Below, one piece after another: positions 48,601 to 59,015 of a stretch of 64,000 bases of DNA. The notes below the pieces were generated by a model, which worked only from the letters and a program-made list of their open reading frames with translations, did not search any database and was not told where the DNA came from. Both the position numbers and the translations under genes were made by a program. Source of the stretch: Echinococcus granulosus (taxonomy: Eukaryota; Platyhelminthes; Cestoda; Cyclophyllidea; Taeniidae); the NCBI RefSeq assembly GCF_000524195.1, contig NW_020170384.1, forward strand, positions 2,469,145 through 2,533,144, read 5' to 3'. How positions within the stretch are numbered: position 1 is the stretch's first letter; every line of letters begins with the position of its first letter.

Positions 48601-49376
48601 AAGGCTAAAATTCTAATTTACTGTCGCCACATTTGGTGTTCCTTTCATATTGGCGTTGGAATGATCGAGAGAACCCCACCAAACCTTTTTTCTGCATTAA
48701 TGCTACTTACAATCGCCCCTATAGACAGTTTTCTTCATGTTCTTTTATATCTACATTTGGTTAGCAGTTCGATTTCTATTTCTTTGCGTTGAATGCATTA
48801 TTGGCATTCGCTTGTAATTCCATCTTTCTTTGACCTCTACTCCAGCAGTTAATCAATGAATCGTGTACGTGATTCACGTGTAATTTACTTGTTTTGTTTT
48901 ATTTTTCAATGCTTAAGGTTAATTAGAAGTTAGGTCGTTGCTTTTAAGTCGCTTACTTTCCTCTGTTTGCCTTTGTCGTTTAGTAACGAATTTTTAGTTA
49001 TTTAAGAGAAATGACCAAAAGTTAGGGAATGGTCTTTTGGAAACAAACCTCACTAATGTCTCGTCATAGCCAGTGGTGCTTCGGATCACTACGTCTAGCT
49101 GTTTCTTCTAAAGTTATCTTTGGTGAGGTGTTGATTACATTGTTGTCTTCAAGTTGGCTACCTTGTTGTTCACTAGTGGTGTAAATGCCTGGATACCTAC
49201 TCTAGCATCTGCTCTGCAGCTCGTAAAAAAGTTGTGAACATCGTCGAAAAAATGGCTTTAGAATATGGACGAAATAAGAGGAAGATCAGGTTAAAACGTT
49301 CTTTAGTATCAAGCTTTTTTATTCTTTTTCTCTCACTTGTAGATCAAGACGAGGCCATAATTCGGTTGCGGAATAG
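45630..49376 (+). CDS. BEST: Bestrophin family calcium-activated chloride channel, complete 9-exon gene
   Basis: Nine exons give a 428-residue protein. Bestrophins are pentameric plasma- or organelle-membrane anion channels opened by calcium. Visible landmarks are the MTV start, [28 protein letters not shown] with neck residues I76, F80 and F84 at the same numbers as vertebrate BEST1, [35 protein letters not shown], and the acidic calcium-clasp region [14 protein letters not shown] near 297-310. The tail after residue 390 is short and basic ([20 protein letters not shown]). The start ATG has an A-rich context. Intron 1 is only 30 nt and intron 6 is GC-AG. The ring of neck residues and the clasp are intact, so the channel is probably functional. 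The MIPEP gene follows 1.4 kb downstream on the same strand. Confidence 0.95.
45728..45838 (+). CDS. BEST: Bestrophin exon 2 (residues 23-60)
   Basis: Follows acttaag. Encodes [16 protein letters not shown] and the first transmembrane helix, and ends in phase 2 at donor gtaagagt. Confidence 0.85.
45839..46267 (+). other. Bestrophin intron 2
   Basis: T-rich, GT-AG, nothing inside. Confidence 0.8.
46268..46569 (+). CDS. BEST: Bestrophin exon 3 (residues 60-161)
   Basis: Acceptor cttttgccag, donor gttagtcg. Contains the pore neck (IPVYFVLGF), the [14 protein letters not shown] block and [17 protein letters not shown]. Confidence 0.95.
46906..47144 (+). CDS. BEST: Bestrophin exon 4 (residues 161-240)
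   Basis: Acceptor ctacttag, donor gttagtgg. Contains the cytosolic helices ([23 protein letters not shown]) and [10 protein letters not shown], which begins the third hydrophobic segment. Confidence 0.93.
47222..47374 (+). CDS. BEST: Bestrophin exon 5 (residues 241-291)
   Basis: Acceptor tttcttcag, donor gtaggcgg, 51 codons in phase 0. Encodes [17 protein letters not shown] and [17 protein letters not shown], the last membrane helix. Confidence 0.93.
47697..47777 (+). CDS. BEST: Bestrophin exon 6 (residues 292-318, calcium clasp)
   Basis: Acceptor gtattttag. Encodes [20 protein letters not shown] and ERNLQ. It ends CAG before gcacgt, a GC donor; family exons also stop after NLQ. Confidence 0.93.
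47861..48075 (+). CDS. BEST: Bestrophin exon 7 (residues 319-390)
   Basis: Acceptor tactcgtag, donor gtacgaaa, ends in phase 2. Encodes the wrap-around segment [11 protein letters not shown] and a Ser/Arg-rich region ending RRRRMSSIF. Confidence 0.88.
48076..49205 (+). other. Bestrophin intron 7
   Basis: T-rich, 1130 nt. No additional exon could be supported, although a short tail exon cannot be excluded. Confidence 0.6.
49206..49289 (+). CDS. BEST: Bestrophin exon 8 (residues 390-418)
   Basis: Acceptor cctactctag, donor gttaaaac; phases match on both sides. Encodes [20 protein letters not shown] and GRNKRKI. This tail is not conserved, so the call rests on phase, open frame and basic composition. 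Confidence 0.62.
49343..49376 (+). CDS. BEST: Bestrophin terminal exon 9 (residues 418-428 and stop)
   Basis: After a 53-nt intron with a pyrimidine-rich end (ctcacttgtag). Encodes [10 protein letters not shown] and TAG. An AATAAA follows 75 nt later, which supports it as the last exon. Confidence 0.6.
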
Positions 49377-49450
49377 ACATCTTTTTGAGCGCAATTATTC
49401 ATTCATTTCTAAGTTTTAATTATTATGTGTGTTTGCAAGCGAATGTTTCA

Positions 49451-49456
49451 AATAAA
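49451..49456 (+). promoter_or_regulatory. Candidate poly(A) signal of bestrophin
   Basis: AATAAA 75 nt after the proposed stop codon. Confidence 0.5.
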
Positions 49457-50822
49457 CTCATCTTTTCGACGAGGTTTCGCACTTAAGCTTAAATGGCCCC
49501 AAGTTTCATTTCACGTTGTTGAGACCTTTTATAGTTTTTTTAGGCATCGTCACTTTAAAATGGAGTGTCAGAGAGAACCCACCTCATTTCAAGGCAAAAT
49601 TATGACTGTCAGAAATGACCCTCTAGTCCCTCGTCTAGAAGAGAGTGGTAATCAAGCAGATTGAAATTCTCAGTGTTTGATGAGCTCTTACATGTTTGAC
49701 CCCACATCTTTGAGAATCGAGTGCCCTGAACATGGGGCATAGATGATTTTGCCTTGCAAAATATTTGTGAAGGGTGAGTGGTTATGGCTGGCTCAAACAC
49801 ATTGTGTGATTCGTGTTTGCTTGAATGTGCGCTTCAGGTGAGTTCAAACCTATAAGCCGTGGGGAGGAAATGAACCTTCCTGCCCTTTATACTTTAGCGA
49901 CCTATGAAGACGCCATCCTCCACGCGCTATTAGCATTCTTAGGGTCTTAAACCAGAATTGAAAGAGAGGAACTCAGAGTCCGTTACAACTGGGAGCAATA
50001 GATTAGTTATCGGTTTCAACTCTCGTTATTCGTAACCGAACAATCAGGGGCTCTGCCATTGTGCATTTGACAATCTGCACGGCATCGAGCCATACCAGTA
50101 ACCCTCAAGTAGCCCCCAAGACATCCCTGCAGAAGAATGAAGGCATGCTACTCAAGCTTAATGTATCTATTTAACATACAGAAGGGGTTTGAGCTAGTGG
50201 AATGGCCCAGAGGCCAGCCCATCCGGCAAATGTACAATAGACAAGACACAACTTGGCCCTTTACCAAACCTGAGAGCTAAACGAACAACCAACCTACCAA
50301 CTTATGTGATCTTTCGTTTTCAAAGGAGTCTCGGGGTGTTACATATGTACCATTAAAAAAAAGCAAATTAAAGCAGCATTTGCTGTAAGCCTGCGCGATA
50401 GGAGTCTGATTTGTCTCTGTGGGCATGGTATGAACAATTCAAGTGGTTTCAATAATTTACTCTGGTAGAAATCTGGGAACTATTCACGCAACGTAAAAAT
50501 GTTCCATAGAAAACATTCTAAGTACCAAAATTAACACAGGTTTGCTTAGTACTTCCTTTTGCAGTAATAGCCCAATCACTGCTTTATGGAATGACGGTGA
50601 AAACATATACATATGTGTCAGTCGGTTTTGAATCCTGGTGGCACAAATGCACTGCAAATAATAAGTGCCTCTAGTAATTAATATAATAAAGTGCGAGGTG
50701 ACATATCTATACCTATTTTAATACCTATACTAATAAAGCACTCAAGGACCAGACTCTGATTAGGTATTGGTTTAAACGGTAAGGTGTCAATTTAAGGTGG
50801 TCATTGTATACTGGTGTGCACA
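49457..50822. other. Bestrophin-MIPEP spacer
   Basis: Contains repeat A copy 50108-50288. No promoter element for MIPEP could be identified. Confidence 0.55.
50108..50288 (+). repeat. Dispersed repeat A, forward copy between bestrophin and MIPEP
   Basis: gaagaatgaaggcatgct, acatacagaaggggtttgag, atggcccagaggccagccca and tccggcaaatgtacaatag match the family. Confidence 0.68.
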
Positions 50823-50961
50823 ATGTTTCACCCTGTTTGTTTACGACATTTAGTCCGTTTGGGCTTCTTCTGCAGGTCAAAACACATCAGACTTTCTCCA
50901 CTCGCTGATGCGTTTAATTATGGACCAAACAATATTTCCATCAAGGACAAGAAAGTTGCTG
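50823..50961 (+). CDS. MIPEP: MIPEP exon 1 (residues 1-47, targeting sequence)
   Basis: Presequence plus [20 protein letters not shown], which aligns with the mature N-terminus of homologues. Donor gttagctc after the first base of Gly47. Confidence 0.88.
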
Positions 50962-53900
50962 GTTAGCTCGGCGTGCACATAAAACGAATGTGTGTTTAGG
51001 TCTGTTCGGTGATGATAAATTATGTGAACCTGATGGTTTTCAAGCATCGTTAGATGAATGCTTCGGCAATTGTCACATGTTGATTCATGAGGCAAAGAAT
51101 CCGAACCGAAAGCGGATAATGGTTCAGGTATCGAATACTTCTAAGTTTTTGAACGATCAATTCAACCAGCTATTTCGGAAAGGGAATTTTGGTATACATT
51201 TATTCTTTTTAGGTTCTGGATGATCTTTCTGACAGCTTGTGTCGAGTAGCCGACTTGGCTGACTGTATTCGAGCCCTACATCCTGATGAGGCTTATCAGC
51301 GTGCTGCAAATGAAGTCTGTCTTCACGTTGGAAATCTCGTTGAAAGCCTAAACACTGACGTTGGCCTTTACGATGCTGCAGTTCGAGCCGTCCATGCTCA
51401 GACCTCATCGTCTTCTAGTCCCGAGGCTCAGACCGATCTTGTAGACAAACGGGTGCTCAGCCTCTTTGTAGAGGACTTCGAACAATCTGGTGTACATCTC
51501 AAGGATGCGTCTGATCGCCAAACGTTTCTTAAAGCAGCCTCTCGGAACCTAGAACTCGGCGTTGAATTCAATAGAGTAGTCTACATTCATACGCCCCTAA
51601 TATCTTTTCTAGATCGCCAACACACCTGTCACCCTCAGCTCCACCCTCTTGAGCTCCATTTCAAATGACGTAGACTGGCGTCCGTTCAGCGGAAAGAAGC
51701 TCTACTCCCCCTACTACGAGGCACCTCAACAATTTTTACGTGCCCTCAGCTACACTCTCTTCTTCGGTCCCATTGAAGGCCAGGAATACCGGCTGGTTGA
51801 GCTCCTTGAGGCCAGGGACAAAATGGCAAAGTAGGCGACTGTTTCGTTTTAACTGCCCTTATTTGCAGAGCAGCGGGCAAGAAGTCATTCCTTTATCGCG
51901 CCGTGCAACAGACGAGTCTTGCGGAGTCACCTGAAGGGGTGGAACATTTCCTAACGACGCTCTCCACACTCCTTACACAGACAGCCACCAGAACGGCGCT
52001 CTCCCATCTAAGAAAGGATCTAGAACCTCAACAGGATCGTCTGCGACCCTGGGACATACCCTTTCTCATTCATCAGGGCCAACAATGTGGTGGATATGAG
52101 GTGAACATACCTTTTTTTCCATATTGCATTGATTAGGCGTGTCTCAATGTTTTGCAATATTTTTCATTTATTTCTTTGTGCTTTGCTTATTTAACTTATA
52201 CATGGCTTTTTTTCAATTCGTATCCCAAGACATGGGAGCTTGGATATTTTATTTTCTTATCTAAGCAGGTAAGAGGTCGCTTTCAAATCCAAATGTTTAC
52301 TTTATTAGTTGGAATTAGAGCTATGCAAAATGAATTATCACCTATAATTTATATGATGTTGCGTCTGATCTAGCTTTGAGGAGGTCTGCACAAAATTCAA
52401 GTGTTTGTAAGTTGTCCTAGTTCTGTTGGCACAGGTTGGCACTTGTGCCATTTAGGGTAACAGATTTATAAATGTGCGGAAGGTTTGGAGGCCGAAAAAC
52501 TGCTAATACGAGCAGAATTGTCGGTAAAGTTAACACTTCAGTGTGTGCATTATAGCGCCTACAGGCCTTCTTCTCGCTGGGCGCATGCATGGAGGGCGTG
52601 AGCCAACTGGCGCACAGCCTCTTTGGTCTGCGACTGGAGGCAGAGCCCGCCCTACCTGGCGAGGTGTGGCATCCGGATGTGGTCAAGGTCACCGCTTATA
52701 CCACGGAATCCCACGTGGCGATGGAGGGAGAAGAGGTGCACCCTTGGGAGGTTCGGTACCCTATTGGGCCGGGAGTACAGGTGGGCACTATCTACTGCGA
52801 CTTTTTCAATCGGCCGGGCAAACTACCCACGGTACGTGAATCCTTTCAATTTTGTTTTTTGGTCTATAGAGGAAGTTGTATGCGTTTCTAGATTTTTTAT
52901 GCGAATTCGCTTAAGATTCCCTCGTTTACCTGTTTGTCGTTTTAACGGTGCTCTTGTGATCGGAATTTGGTTGGTCATCTGACTTTCGGTAGTATCAATG
53001 CTGGTATCCCCATTTTCTTTCAGATGTATAGTAGTGACAACTTTATGAAACTTTCTCCGAGTCATGATTCCTAAAGTGACTACGTTGTACCTTCTCATAT
53101 GTATCAGCAGTTAAGTGTACTTTTGTGGTATAACTTTATATTGAGAAGGTGAAAGACACCGCCTTCTGTTCTTTTTCTAATGCGGAATTCATCCAATACC
53201 ATACTTCATTTACGGCAAATTTTCTGCGTTTTCTTCCTCTTCAAAACTATGAGTGCTTTAATCTCTTTTTTTCTAGTTATTCAGGGACCGACTTTACATC
53301 TGCCCTTTGTTCTACTTCTAAATGGATAGATCTCATTTCGTTGCGGCCACTTTCTACTTGATAATGATCGAAACTAGTCCCAGTTCTGACCTCTCAAATG
53401 ATTTCCAAATTCTTGATCGCGTTTAAAATTACTTTCCAAAGCAGACGTTTTCAGATTATCCCACGTTTCATTTGTTAATGTTTCAAGCCGTTCATACCGT
53501 TTCCATGGCGATGTTGTGCAACACTAACACTGCTTTCTTACTCATTAGCACTAATGGTAAATACAAAACCAAAGTATTGGTCTCGATAAGGAGGTATCAG
53601 TAGCTAAACCTAGCACCACTTCACTAAATTTTGTCATGTGCACCAAATTGTTGGTGCTACTTAGTTGTACTAATGAAAGGTGATTCCATTGCTGGAATTG
53701 TCAGAGGTGGAATGACCTAGCTACCACAATCGTAGTGCTTTAAGCTTCGAAAGAAAAGTAGCATATATGGCATGAACGGGATTCTAATTCACTAGCGTGG
53801 AAGCCGAGGAAGGAAGAAATACCAATCGGTACTTGTCTACTACGAACCTCCTTGTTTCGATCGTCATCCTCGGCCATCGCAAGTCTTCAGGTGAATCTGA

Positions 53901-56900
53901 AATAAGACGATAGGTGACTTCACTCCAAGTACGAAGGCAAACTGGGAGATCGGTTATTTGCTTTTTTGAAAGATGGAAAACTGCGAAGGACTGTCTAATC
54001 GTATGTACCCTTAAATTATTTTCCATTCTGCTACGTGTCAGATGCTGACACTTTTGGCCCAACGGTAGCGTTGATTGGGCTCTAAGCTTCTACAGCCGAG
54101 TCTAACAATTTGACCTGAGTTTACTCAAATTGTCTCCTGAAGCTCCACTCGCTTCAGCTGTCGCTCATTTGATAGTTCGAGCTTTGATGAATCCATGATT
54201 TGAACACTTAAGTCGCTAATTCTTACAGGCTGGGTGTCCATGTGCGTGAACTTGGATCCTTTTTAGTTCCTAACCAGATAGTCAATAAACAGACCTCGCT
54301 ACAGATGTCTTTCATTGACACCTATGGGTGAGCAAAGAGGGTACGGCGAGTTCGCACGCTCCTAATTCCGGGGTAGTAGAGGCTGTCCGGGTCACTCGGT
54401 GGTTCCGGTCACCCGTAGTTGTGCTAGCTGATTCGCATTGATCTGATATCAGCCAACCAGGAGGACATGAGTACGAACGCGACTTTTTGAAATGTTTGGA
54501 AATTACCCATGAAGATGAAAATATGGAAAATTTAAAATGGGAACGTTTTTTTGGGGGGTACAGGCATCTCCAGTAGTAGCTTCTTCATAAGACCATCCTG
54601 AGTAAATAAGACTTGTCCGCTTCCTGCTTGCCATACTAACATTATAACTCGTTTCCTTTCACCGAAACATGGCTAAGTAACCGATTTACTGCGAGTAGCT
54701 AAGGTGTCCCTCAGTTACGAAAAACAGCTAGGTTACAGCCGTCCGTTTTCTCCTGTGCTTATAGGACTGCCACTACACAGTGCGGGGTGGTCGTCACACT
54801 GAGAACACCATGTTTGAGTCACACTCGCCTTACCAGTATCCAGTAGTTGTGCTTCAGCTAAACTTGGGCCCAAGTCCTGCTTCCAGTGAGGACGGAACTC
54901 CGGCTCTGTTGACACCTGGACAGGTGGAGAATCTCTTTCATGAGTGGGGTCATGCACTCCACTCGGTGCTTGGACGCACGCGCTACCAGCATGTTACCGG
55001 AACTAGGTGCGTTTTCTCCGTTTATCCATCTCCATTCAACCCATAAGTTCACCCTCCTCGGTTTCTTCTAATGCGGATCCATCAACTTACCTTTTTTTCT
55101 CGATGAGAGCTCGTTGTTTTGTTTTACCTAATCTTTGGATCGATCTGCTTCCGACACTTCCGATTAAGATGGCAGGCAACAGTGGTAATGTGTACGTGCA
55201 TGGGACAGTGTGTGGTAAGCGATAGAATTTCTTGTGGATGAATGGGTGAAATTCGAACCTGCAGATATCTACATGTGCAGAGGACTTCAAGCATGGCATC
55301 AACGCACGTACCCTTTTCCTTTCAGTTAACATGATCACATCATATCACTCATATCAAGGAATGGATTAAAACAAAACAAAATAATCATGACCAATGTGCA
55401 AAGTTGTATAAGTGGTGCTGATTTTTAACGAAATTGGAGGTTCGCAGAACCCCTCGTCAGATGCATTTACGCGCAGGATGCTCGAGGGTATGCTCCCACG
55501 GTAGTGGTAGGAGGTGCTAGCTGGTCCTTGGTGTCGTATCCATCTAAATGTTTCAGTAATTTGGATATTTTACGCTCAATTATCGGGCAGCTGTCCACAT
55601 ATGTATCGCAAATCTGCTATCTTCTCCCGAGGATACATCCGCTGTCTCACCCCAACAGATGCAGCACCGACTTGGCCGAGCTCCCCTCCACCCTAATGGA
55701 ACACTTCGCCCTGGACACCCGCGTGACAGCTCAGTACGCACGTCACTTTCAGACTGGTGAGGCACCCAACTCCGATGAGGAGATGAAAGCCCTTCTTTAT
55801 CTCAACGCTAGCCGTGGCTATGGAGAGAGCGTCGAGGTCATGCTTCAGGTAGGCGTCATCTGTGGCTTTGTCCCTGTTTGTTGGAACCCTTTTTGGAGTA
55901 CCGTTGACCGACTAAGGCCATAAGAGGCGGAAAAAAGTGCTTACGTCGCTTATAAGTTGGCCGATTTATAGACACGAAGGTCCTTCACTTCAAATTAGGA
56001 CTTCGAAGCTTACAAAAAAGACCAAATTTCTCGAATTAAAATCCGTGTTTACATTTCGGTATAGCCTCCTGTTACAGTTATGCACTTGTCTCAGCGTTCA
56101 AGTATTACATGGGACAATTCGGCTTAAAAGGGTTTATTATCCCTCCTGCCTCTGCGTTTGTCAAAAACTAAAACCTAAAGTAGTGTCCGATGTGAACCGC
56201 CTTTTTCAAATTGCAGACATTCAAGACAGGTTATGTGCCAATCTGCTGAGGATGTCTGCTACTCCAGAAAAACGCCTTTTCGGATTTCTAGAAGCGTCTA
56301 CTTCCGTGATTATTTCCGCAAACAACTCAGAGACCACTTTTCGCTTGCTTCCACCTTGTTGTCTGAGATCGCATCAGCCGGACTTTAATTGGGCTAATGG
56401 TCACCCTAAGCCCAAGGTTAACCAGTCACGATAGACGCGCATGACTAGGCCGGCTCAGATGTGCATCCGGGATGTTGTCACAGTTTGGACGCTGGTCCGT
56501 GGACGCACATCGCATCTCCGTTTGCTCGCACGTAGGCCGATAATGACATCCCCCTTAATTTCTCATCTGTTAATGGTTTGGTTTGGGGACTCCGCTAGCG
56601 TCTAGGTCAAAAGAACTAGAAAAATCCAGGTTATAGGAATCGGCAACGCCGTATTCAAAACATGAGCTCAGTAGAGCGTGAACTACTACTTGCGGATCAG
56701 GTGAAATGGATGGAACCTATATAGGCGCAATTCAAGCAAACCTAATCTAGTCTGTAGAAGACTCTGATGCGGAATCTCGGAATCGGACTAAAATGATAAT
56801 TTATTGAGTTTGTTACAAGCAGTATCACACGGTTCCACTATGTTTCAAATTTCGGTCCCATATTTGATTCCTGGTTAAGCAGAATGGGGCGTTTTACTGA

Positions 56901-59015
56901 TCTGGGTTTCCTGGCACTGATGATGGGTGGGAAATCCGACTTCTGTTAAGAGAACTCGGAAGAGCTGAGCATCTGAAACATGGAAGCTTTCTTAAGCCTA
57001 AGGTCTTAAAGGGTCTGAACTTCGATGCGACTGTATCACTGCCAGAAGGCATTTTTGACGAGCAGTCTTCGTTACCTAGTCTGAGTTACAACTATCTCAA
57101 GTTGCCAAAATGCCGTGATAGGGACTATGTAACCTAACCGGGAAGGGTCAAATTGTCAGTGCGGAAGCTGCAGACTCATCGTCTCCGGTTTGTGGTCGTC
57201 CACATGCTCAGACATCTGGGCTCGTCTGGTTATTATGACCGAAAAGAATTTCTCTATGACGATGCAAACAGCAACAACTGAGCGCCCACCCTTGGTCACC
57301 CTCAGCCATGACATCGCTTTGTTTCAGTCTAGGGAGAAAAAAACAATTCCCGGTCAATGCGATTTGCCTATCCAGCTCGGCCAAACCCTACCGACACCCC
57401 AACAACCAGCACACCATTGGCGAAAACAAGTGGACATCTTCTTCCTGTTGATACTGCGAGACCTGGCACTTTGTCAAGTACTCCCGCCACGAATATCACT
57501 TGTGCCCCCGGTGTGACACTGTTAATCATGGGGATAGGTGCTGTCAGTCTGACTCGTCCACTTCCAGCGGGACACCACCAAGCATGCAGAGCGTAGTCAA
57601 AATAAGCCCCCAAAGCTTGTAAACTCTCCGATATGATGAATGCACCTGGTCGCCGAAGGTTTATCGCATTCCTATTCAATGTCTGTGAAGGGGGACTACA
57701 GCTGGACACCCGGCTCCGGCGTCACTGTCATTCCAAGGAAACTATGGCGTCGACTTTGGCAATCCACCGGTTCATGGGGTAACTGAAACTGTCACTGATG
57801 TAGGTGGTGGTCAATTGGGGCTCTCCAGGCGACTAATGTTTCGAATCCTTCTGTGGTGGCGCATCATTATTCAGAATAGACCGTGCTACATCACGAAGGC
57901 CAACCTCAGCCTACTTGGCTTTGATTGGTTTGGCAAACGGTTTGGAGACGATATCGATTAAAGGCATCGGCAGTCAGATGCATATCATTACTGCATTCTT
58001 CGACCGGTTGACGGTGATCGTCAAAAAGGTTGCCTTAGCTTCCCTCTAGCCATGCCATTCGGAATCTTTTGACGACCGCTGCCAAAGGTCAAGAGGCGGC
58101 AAAATCTGATGAAGCATTAAAGCAGGCAATGGGCTTCGCTAAGAATTAGTGGTCTCCTCGTTTTTCTGATAACAATGTTCCTTATTCGACACAGAGTTAA
58201 AGGTTTGTTTTTGATCTCAATTGCATCGGTTCTGAGGAATACTTAGCTTTTTTTACAATCTATGTGTTGCCTCTGTTTCGGGCAAAACTATGCGAAATCC
58301 CCTTTTGATAGATCCTCCATCGAGTCTGTGATTTTATCATTGGATTTTCTTAATAGTTGGTCCACTCAATCCTCGATCAACGGCTGCACTCCGACTCCCC
58401 CTCAAAGGTGCTAACACCCTTCCAAGGAATTCCCAGCGCCAGTCCACCATCTGCTCTTTTATTTGAGAACCTCTTGATGGAACACTGTAGTCCCTGGCTG
58501 TCAACGGATCTGCCATCGCAGTTGCAACACCTACCCGTGGCCACCACACATCGATTTGGCCATTTGTGTAGCTATGGTGGGCGTTACTACTCTTACCTCA
58601 TGGCACGAGCTGCTGCTGGGCTGATTTGGCACAAGGGGTTTGCGGGGGATCCGTGGTCATCGGGTTTTGGACGGGTGAGTGGAGCTATCTTCATTGCTTC
58701 TCCTCAGTTACGCCGTAGGGATCCGCCCTCCAGATCTTGGTGAAGCCCGGATGGTGTGCCATGGTGACTGCATTTTGGTCCATCCAGCTCTTTCGTTGTG
58801 CTCGTATTTTGCAGAGGTACCGTGACACCTTGCTTCGCCACGGCGGGGAGCGTCGGCCTCAAGAGATGCTTTCCCGTTTGTTGAACGAGGATGAAGGAAC
58901 AGCAGATATGGGACATCTCGCCGCGGGCCTCTGCGAAGACATTGCGGTTCGCGAGGAGGCTGCGCGGATAATTCTGGCGCGAATAGGGAACGCCTCATGG
59001 AACCTCGTTCGATAG
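50823..59015 (+). CDS. MIPEP: Mitochondrial intermediate peptidase (M3 metallopeptidase), complete 10-exon gene
   Basis: Ten exons give a 765-residue protein, a little longer than the vertebrate enzyme. MIPEP removes an octapeptide from imported precursors in the mitochondrial matrix after the first presequence cut. The start is the first ATG after an in-frame TAA at 50793; it opens [20 protein letters not shown], a basic, acid-free targeting sequence. Conserved parts include [20 protein letters not shown] [35 protein letters not shown], and the zinc site HEWGH at 508-512 with third ligand Glu537, spaced 25 residues as in the family. [21 protein letters not shown] follows, then [12 protein letters not shown] near the C-terminus. 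All catalytic residues are present. Introns 1, 3 and 4 are 37-38 nt, and intron 8 holds a retroelement relic. It converges with FARSB. Confidence 0.95.
51000..51127 (+). CDS. MIPEP: MIPEP exon 2 (residues 47-89)
   Basis: Follows a 38-nt intron ending gtgtttag. Encodes [14 protein letters not shown], equivalent to the G-L-F-G and P-x-G-F motifs of MIPEP. Donor gtatcgaa. Confidence 0.9.
51213..51575 (+). CDS. MIPEP: MIPEP exon 3 (residues 90-210)
   Basis: Acceptor tctttttag, donor gtagtcta, 121 codons. Encodes [28 protein letters not shown] and [13 protein letters not shown], all landmark helices of the M3 upper domain. Confidence 0.95.
51613..51830 (+). CDS. MIPEP: MIPEP exon 4 (residues 211-283)
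   Basis: Follows a 37-nt intron ending ttttctag. Encodes [20 protein letters not shown] and [15 protein letters not shown], and ends in phase 2. Confidence 0.93.
51869..52100 (+). CDS. MIPEP: MIPEP exon 5 (residues 283-360)
   Basis: Follows a 38-nt intron ending tttgcag. Encodes [20 protein letters not shown] and [20 protein letters not shown]. The W-D-x-P motif precedes the catalytic domain. Donor gtgaacat. Confidence 0.92.
52101..52564 (+). other. MIPEP intron 5
   Basis: GT-AG. No small exon could be supported, though the encoded join is a few residues shorter than vertebrate MIPEP. Confidence 0.65.
52565..52831 (+). CDS. MIPEP: MIPEP exon 6 (residues 361-449)
   Basis: Acceptor cgcctacag, donor gtacgtga. 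Encodes [28 protein letters not shown] and [16 protein letters not shown]. Between those last two motifs it carries a longer, acidic loop than vertebrate MIPEP. Confidence 0.93.
52832..54764 (+). other. MIPEP intron 6
   Basis: No feature recognised. Confidence 0.7.
54765..55006 (+). CDS. MIPEP: MIPEP exon 7 (residues 450-530, zinc site)
   Basis: Acceptor tgcttatag, donor gtgcgttt. Encodes [39 protein letters not shown] and [11 protein letters not shown]. His508, Glu509 and His512 form HExxH. Confidence 0.97.
55007..55658 (+). other. MIPEP intron 7
   Basis: No feature recognised. Confidence 0.7.
55659..55848 (+). CDS. MIPEP: MIPEP exon 8 (residues 530-593)
   Basis: Acceptor accccaacag, donor gtaggcgt. 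Encodes [20 protein letters not shown], with Glu537 as the third zinc ligand, and the YARHFQTGE segment. Confidence 0.96.
55849..58356 (+). other. MIPEP intron 8
   Basis: Holds an unassigned 165-codon ORF at 55937-56434 and the Gypsy-like relic at about 57150-58120. Confidence 0.75.
57150..58120 (+). mobile_element. Decayed Ty3/Gypsy-like retroelement relic (gag knuckle and protease remnants)
   Basis: Inside MIPEP intron 8, same strand. Around 57437-57540 one frame shows a zinc-knuckle-like pattern ([20 protein letters not shown] followed by C, then NHGDRCC) with a stop where a Trp is expected. Around 57705-57765 an aspartic-protease-like active site (LQLDT, then [15 protein letters not shown]) is split across two frames by one base. 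[11 protein letters not shown] follows near 57915. Stops and shifts throughout make it non-functional. No terminal repeats were recognised. Confidence 0.55.
58357..58674 (+). CDS. MIPEP: MIPEP exon 9 (residues 594-699)
   Basis: Acceptor tcttaatag, donor gtgagtgg, 106 codons. Encodes [13 protein letters not shown] and [20 protein letters not shown], which contains the substrate-binding Tyr/His region of M3 peptidases. Confidence 0.95.
58815..59015 (+). CDS. MIPEP: MIPEP terminal exon 10 (residues 700-765 and stop)
   Basis: Acceptor tattttgcag. Encodes [19 protein letters not shown], matching the R-Y-R-x-x-x-L-x-H-G-G end of the family, and TAG. Confidence 0.95.
   Translation, partial: RYRDTLLRHGGERRPQEMLSRLLNEDEGTADMGHLAAGLCEDIAVREEAARIILARIGNASWNLVR

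Noticed and set aside
52543..52982. Three overlapping plus-strand ORFs around MIPEP exon 6
   Set aside because: Only the frame with [10 protein letters not shown] matches the M3 family; the others are shadows of a GC-richer exon.
58357..58743. Independent ORF starting at 58357
   Set aside because: The first codon is TTG, directly after a splice acceptor; it is MIPEP exon 9, not a start.
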